Source: Aquificaceae bacterium
GTDB taxonomy: Bacteria; Aquificota; Aquificia; Aquificales; Aquificaceae
Reading direction: 5' to 3'
DNA length: 8,355 bases
Assembly: GCA_025057245.1 (NCBI GenBank)
Contig: JANWYC010000036.1
Span: 1-8,355, forward strand
In this document: positions 5,111 to 8,355 of the stretch, piece after piece
How positions within the stretch are numbered: position 1 is the first letter of the stretch
Layout: every line of letters begins with the position of its first letter
Program-made: the position numbers and the translations under genes
Notes under the pieces: model-generated
The model's input: only the letters and a program-made list of their open reading frames with translations
The model's database searches: none
What the model was told of the DNA's origin: nothing

Positions 5111-6188
5111 GCTTTACCTCTCCCCATCTTAAACATCCACCGCACACGGGCGTGTACTCTATGTATGTTTTACCACAGACGCACGCAAAGGGATGGAAGA
5201 GCTCTTTCAAAGCATTAAGGTATAACCTGTCCTGTTCCCTGTGTGAAAGGGTGCTGTAGAGAAAGGCTTTTGTCACCGTGGATAGCCTGTCTTCCAAAGC
5301 TTTAGCTTTTGTGAGAAGGTTCAACTTTATGTATAGCATGGCAAGCGTTTCGGGCGATAGGAGTTCAGCCCTGGCTTCCACAAAGCCTAAAAGTTTGGTA
5401 AGCGTTTCCTGGTCTTCCATAAGATGCCACAGAACCTGTTCCTGGTAACCTGAGGAGATTACTCTTTCCCATTGCTTTCTTGCGTCTTTTTCTTTGTCTT
5501 GAGACAGAAGATGTTTTAAATACATGGCATGAACGAAGGGTGTGGTGTAAAGGTTAACGGAGCTTTCTATGTATTTATCCTCTCCAGTTTTTCTGTACAG
5601 CTCTGCCATGACCTCCGCCTTTATCCTTTTCTGGTGTTCCTTATCCCATTTCTCACACAGGTTAAGAACCTTTTCTTGATACTCTAACGCTTTCTCCCAC
5701 TCTCCTTTCAGCGCGTAAAAGTCTCTTAGACTTTTAAGAACCCTCAAGTTCTCCGGGTCTTTTCCCTCCGCCTCTTTCAGCTTCTCTTCAACCTCTCCTC
5801 TACCCTCCTTGAGCGATGTCTCATCAACCGAGGACGCCCCTTCCAGCTTTCCTCTCTCCTCTAACACCTTGTCTAACAAAAAGCTCACCCCCTCGGACCT
5901 GCCAAAGGAGGAAAGAAGCTTCTCCGCTTTTCCCAGATATCCCCTTGCCCATTCTTTCAAACCTCCTTCCAGAAGGCGAACCCGTTTCTTTAAGATTGCC
6001 TCTTTCAGGAGGAAATAAGAGGATGGCACGAGGAAACCAAGGGTAAACACGAGCAGTAATAGCGCAAAGAGCGGTATTCTGTAGGTAACATAGAAGAAGC
6101 TAACGTCCACATAACCGGCGTTCTGAGCTATAAACAGGAGGAAAAGCATCAACAGGGAAAGTATTAGGAGAAATTTTACAAGGTTCAT
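5082..6188 (-). CDS. LapA-LapB-like fusion: membrane-anchored TPR protein with C-terminal rubredoxin-like knuckle
   Basis: A 368-residue protein joining features of two E. coli LPS-assembly proteins. Residues 1-65 match the LapA/DUF1049 pattern: helix ~4-21, the linker IAQNAGYVDVSFFYVTYRIPL, then helix ~39-61. A charged, coiled-coil-prone stretch follows (62-145), then TPR-like helices, clearest at DPENLRVLKSLRDFYALKGE WEKALEYQEKVL (144-175) and continuing to ~325. The end (333-358) holds four cysteines: C336, C338, C349 and C352. The pattern C-G-x9-C-x2-C-x2-W resembles the rubredoxin-type knuckle closing E. coli LapB (YciM), except that the first pair is CxC, not CxxC. LapB guides FtsH to degrade LpxC and so limits LPS synthesis, and LapA is its membrane partner. 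A similar cytoplasmic-face role is inferred here. It overlaps rsfS by 4 nt and the regulator by 29 nt, and bamD lies two genes upstream. Alternatively it is a generic TPR scaffold. Confidence 0.7.
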   Translation of the reverse strand: MNLVKFLLILSLLMLFLLFIAQNAGYVDVSFFYVTYRIPLFALLLLVFTLGFLVPSSYFLLKEAILKKRVRLLEGGLKEWARGYLGKAEKLLSSFGRSEGVSFLLDKVLEERGKLEGASSVDETSLKEGRGEVEEKLKEAEGKDPENLRVLKSLRDFYALKGEWEKALEYQEKVLNLCEKWDKEHQKRIKAEVMAELYRKTGEDKYIESSVNLYTTPFVHAMYLKHLLSQDKEKDARKQWERVISSGYQEQVLWHLMEDQETLTKLLGFVEARAELLSPETLAMLYIKLNLLTKAKALEDRLSTVTKAFLYSTLSHREQDRLYLNALKELFHPFACVCGKTYIEYTPVCGGCLRWGEVKHVGNQSTVG

Positions 6189-6526
6189 AGCTTTAGCCTC
6201 TCAGCTCCTGAATACAACCACTCAAGGTCATAGTATTCTCTCCACTCTCTTAGGAACACATGGACTATTATATCAATAAGGTCTATAAGTATCCAACCGC
6301 TCTCTTCGTTGCCTTCTATATGGTCGGGTTTTATTCCCAGTTTTTCAAGCTCTGTAAGCATGTGTCTCACGAGTGCTTTAGCGTGTGGAGGTGAGTTGGC
6401 GGTAGCTATAACAAAGTAGTCCGCTATGTTGGTGTGTTTTGAAACATTAAGAACAACTAAGTTCTCAGCCTTCTTATCCTCGAGCAATTTTTTTATACTT
6501 TTTATCAGTTCAGGGCTGTTTTGCAT
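6185..6526 (-). CDS. rsfS: Ribosomal silencing factor RsfS (Iojap/DUF143 family)
   Basis: RsfS binds ribosomal protein L14 on the 50S subunit and blocks subunit joining when nutrients are scarce. The family core is plain: ELIKSIKKLLEDKKAENLVVLNV, then the NIADYFVIATANSPPHAKAL block, GWILIDLIDIIVHVF and REYYDLEWLY. From the ATG at 6526 it has 113 residues, close to the family norm, and starts directly at the conserved first helix. An upstream ATG at 6562 is in frame and would add 12 unconserved residues (MERMYTTQNLKN) and increase the overlap with bamD from 17 to 53 nt. Neither start has a good Shine-Dalgarno, so translation is probably coupled to bamD. The 3' end overlaps the next gene by 4 nt (ATGA). 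Confidence 0.9.
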   Translation of the reverse strand: MQNSPELIKSIKKLLEDKKAENLVVLNVSKHTNIADYFVIATANSPPHAKALVRHMLTELEKLGIKPDHIEGNEESGWILIDLIDIIVHVFLREWREYYDLEWLYSGAERLKL

Positions 6527-7406
6527 ATTTTTTAAGTTCTGTGTAGTATACATTCTCTCCATAGACTTCTCTGTATGTTTGCATATGCTTTAACCCCTCC
6601 TTTTTGCTGTCTTCCGCTAAGGTTTTCCATCTTTCTATCTCCTTTTTTAAAAATTCCAACCTATTGTTAAGTATAGTCCTGTCCTCTTCAGATTTGACAT
6701 CCTTTAGCTTTTCATTTACCTCATCCATCCACTTTTCGTATTTAAACTGTTGCCTTTTTGCCTGTTCCTCAACGAGGAAAAGTGACTTTATGTATCTGTA
6801 TAGCGCCTCCGCCTCAGATATGTATCCGGGATAGTTTATCATAAGGTCTCTATACCTTAGAGCTGCTGAGTAGTGATAGCCAAAATCTTCGTAAAACCTG
6901 GCTATTAGGTATTCGTGTCTTGCTAACTTTTTGTAAGCTTCTTCAACCAAGGATTTAACCTTCTCCGTGTATGGACCGCTGGGATACCTGCTAAGAAAGT
7001 CCTTGGCTTTGTCTATAGCTTTCATGGTGTAGCTCTGGTCTCTGTATGCATCTGGAGCCACTTTCATGTAGCTGTCTACTAACATAAAGTAGACCTTTTC
7101 TGACTCAGGACTGTCTGGATAGTAAAACATAAAGTCTTCAAAGTATACCACTGCGTTCACGTAGTCTTTTTTGAGGTAGTAGCTCTCCGCAAGGGTATAC
7201 TTGGCTGTCTTTATCTCCTCGGGGCTCAGGTGTTCAAGATACTTAAGAGCCTCAGAGAGCTTTCTGACCGCATCTCCGTACTCCTTTGCGCTGTATGCGG
7301 ACATACCTTCCGTGTAATTCTCCCGTGCCAGCTTCGCTCTCCTTTCGTCAGTCATCTTGGCACAGCTAACTAAAAGCACGAGGAGTAGAGCTACTATCTT
7401 ATGCAT
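6510..7406 (-). CDS. bamD: Outer-membrane assembly lipoprotein BamD (ComL/YfiO family)
   Basis: An essential-type lipoprotein of the BAM complex, which folds beta-barrel proteins into the outer membrane from the periplasmic side. It has 298 residues. The lipoprotein signal is MHKIVALLLVLLVSC, with lipid-modified Cys15. TPR-like repeats fill ~30-210, including the BamD-typical QSYTMKAIDKAKDFLSRYPSGPY, LARHEYLIARFYEDFGYHYSAA and RYRDLMINYPGY stretches. After the TPR domain a charged, coiled-coil-like tail (~212-275) makes it longer than E. coli BamD (245 residues). The start overlaps the RNase gene by 8 nt and lacks a Shine-Dalgarno, implying coupling. Its presence supports a diderm host. Confidence 0.88.
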   Translation of the reverse strand: MHKIVALLLVLLVSCAKMTDERRAKLARENYTEGMSAYSAKEYGDAVRKLSEALKYLEHLSPEEIKTAKYTLAESYYLKKDYVNAVVYFEDFMFYYPDSPESEKVYFMLVDSYMKVAPDAYRDQSYTMKAIDKAKDFLSRYPSGPYTEKVKSLVEEAYKKLARHEYLIARFYEDFGYHYSAALRYRDLMINYPGYISEAEALYRYIKSLFLVEEQAKRQQFKYEKWMDEVNEKLKDVKSEEDRTILNNRLEFLKKEIERWKTLAEDSKKEGLKHMQTYREVYGENVYYTELKKYAKQP

Positions 7407-8355
7407 AGCTTATGCGGTAATGATTGACACTCAGCTCTTTATTTTCCTTTATCTGAAAATTGGTTCCTTCAGTTGGTGCTAAAGCCTTTTTTACACTCTG
7501 GTATCTTAGAGGATGCACTTCCACTTCCAAGTTTTTGTGGTGATAGCCCATAAGGTCTTTTTCCAATTCAAACAGGAACAGGGAAGAGTTCTTTATATAA
7601 CCCTTGCCAGAGCAAGTAGCACAATCTTCCGAAAGCATCTTTGTCACGCTTTTACCCGTTTTTTTCCTTGACATTTCCAGTATACCCAATCTGGTAAAAC
7701 CGTATATGTTTACATTGCAGGCTTCTTCTCCAAAGGCTGTCTGCATACTACTTATTACCAAGTTTTTGTTTTCCTGCTTTTTCATGTCAATGAAGTCAAC
7801 AAGAATTATACCACCTATGTTCCTGAGAAGTATCTGTCTTACTATTTCTCCGACTGCTTCAAGGTTGGTCTTAATGGCGTTCTCTTCGTGGCACGCACCC
7901 GTTGGGTCTCCGCTGTTCACGTCTATCACCGTGAAGGCTTCCGTCTCTTCTATTACAATGTAGCCTCCACCTTTGAGCCACACCACCTTATTAAAGACAT
8001 TTGCAAGAGTTTCCTGAAGCTTGTATTTTTGAAAGCAGACGGTAGGGTCTTTGAGGTATGTGTTCTTGTGGAGCATTTCTGGGGCAAAACCTTTTAGAAA
8101 GGAAGCTATCCCTTGCCAGACCTCTGGGTCATCTGAAAGAATCTCTTCTATGTCTTGCCAGTAATCCCTTATAAGCCTTATGTAAACTGGATATTCCTCT
8201 AAGATGAGCTGGGGTTTCCTTAGGAGTTTTGCCCTTTTCTGAATCCATTGCCACAGCTCTCTTAGTTTGAGTAACTCCTCCTTTAACCTTACCTGGTCCA
8301 CTTTTGCGGCAGAGCTTCTGATTATCACTCCCTCTTCTTTCAACTCACCCTCCAG
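7399..8355 (-). CDS. rng: Ribonuclease E/G family endoribonuclease, C-terminal part (5' end outside window)
   Basis: Single-strand endoribonuclease of the RNase E/G family, acting in mRNA decay and rRNA end processing. The frame is open to the right edge, so the N-terminal S1 domain is missing from view and the visible 318 residues are the catalytic part. Counting from the edge, GVIIRSSA (9-16) is the usual opening of this domain. The DNase I-like active site shows AFTVIDVNSGD, with Asp145, and GGIILVDFIDM (181-191) carries the second metal-binding Asp. LEMSRKKTGKS and CATCSGKGYI (C245, C248) form the zinc-link expected for dimerisation. There is no long RNase E-type scaffold tail: the protein ends ~70 residues after the zinc-link, which favours RNase G-like architecture. 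A TTG at 8343 is not the true start. It heads the visible part of the operon and overlaps bamD by 8 nt. Confidence 0.92.
   Translation of the reverse strand: MEGELKEEGVIIRSSAAKVDQVRLKEELLKLRELWQWIQKRAKLLRKPQLILEEYPVYIRLIRDYWQDIEEILSDDPEVWQGIASFLKGFAPEMLHKNTYLKDPTVCFQKYKLQETLANVFNKVVWLKGGGYIVIEETEAFTVIDVNSGDPTGACHEENAIKTNLEAVGEIVRQILLRNIGGIILVDFIDMKKQENKNLVISSMQTAFGEEACNVNIYGFTRLGILEMSRKKTGKSVTKMLSEDCATCSGKGYIKNSSLFLFELEKDLMGYHHKNLEVEVHPLRYQSVKKALAPTEGTNFQIKENKELSVNHYRISYA

Noticed and set aside
5809..6046. Plus-strand open frames opposite the LapAB-like gene
   Set aside because: Antisense shadows of a charged coiled-coil region, with Ser/Pro/Arg-rich translations resembling no protein. Other plus-strand frames at 3704, 5036, 6604, 7604 and 7888 were dismissed for the same reason.
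8341..8343. TTG as the real start of the RNase E/G gene
   Set aside because: The frame stays open to the window edge and the visible part lacks the family's N-terminal S1 domain. The gene is cut by the window.

Overview
The window looks like chromosomal DNA from a deep-branching thermophilic diderm, most likely an Aquificales member (Hydrogenobacter/Thermocrinis/Aquifex-like). This rests on protein character (Lys/Glu/Tyr/Val-rich), extreme gene packing, and the mix of outer-membrane biogenesis genes (BamD, LapA/LapB-like) with a Sco1-type copper protein. It is an impression from the sequence, not a database match.

Layout. (1) 1-~700, minus strand: the 5' part of an IS5-like DDE transposase gene that runs off the left edge. 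Its reading frame breaks right after the second catalytic Asp, so it is either a decayed copy or needs a -1 frameshift. (2) ~702-814: a short intergenic segment holding one end of the IS, a solitary CRISPR-repeat-like 29-mer, and a good sigma70-type promoter whose predicted start lies almost on the GTG of the next gene. (3) 815-1992, plus strand: a two-gene unit with a small exported protein of unknown function, overlapping by 4 nt a TrmI-type tRNA m1A58 methyltransferase. (4) 8355 down to 1962, minus strand: an eight-gene run in which every junction overlaps: RNase E/G (5' end cut by the window), bamD, rsfS, a LapA-LapB-like fusion, an OmpR-type response regulator, its histidine kinase, sco1, and rsmG. 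The rsmG end overlaps the trmI end convergently.

How the genes relate. The long run joins RNA decay (RNase G), ribosome control (RsfS, RsmG), outer-membrane and LPS quality control (BamD, LapAB-like), a two-component system and a copper chaperone for cytochrome oxidase. Overlapping junctions imply translational coupling. A near-consensus promoter inside the end of the kinase gene could uncouple sco1-rsmG from the rest.

Most worth a second look: the single-chain LapA-LapB architecture; the probable non-AUG (AUC) start of rsmG with an ideal Shine-Dalgarno; two promoters placed to make leaderless mRNAs; the kinase H-box lacking its acidic residue; and the broken transposase with a sharp GC-skew reversal. 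I see no complete undescribed defence or mobile system here.
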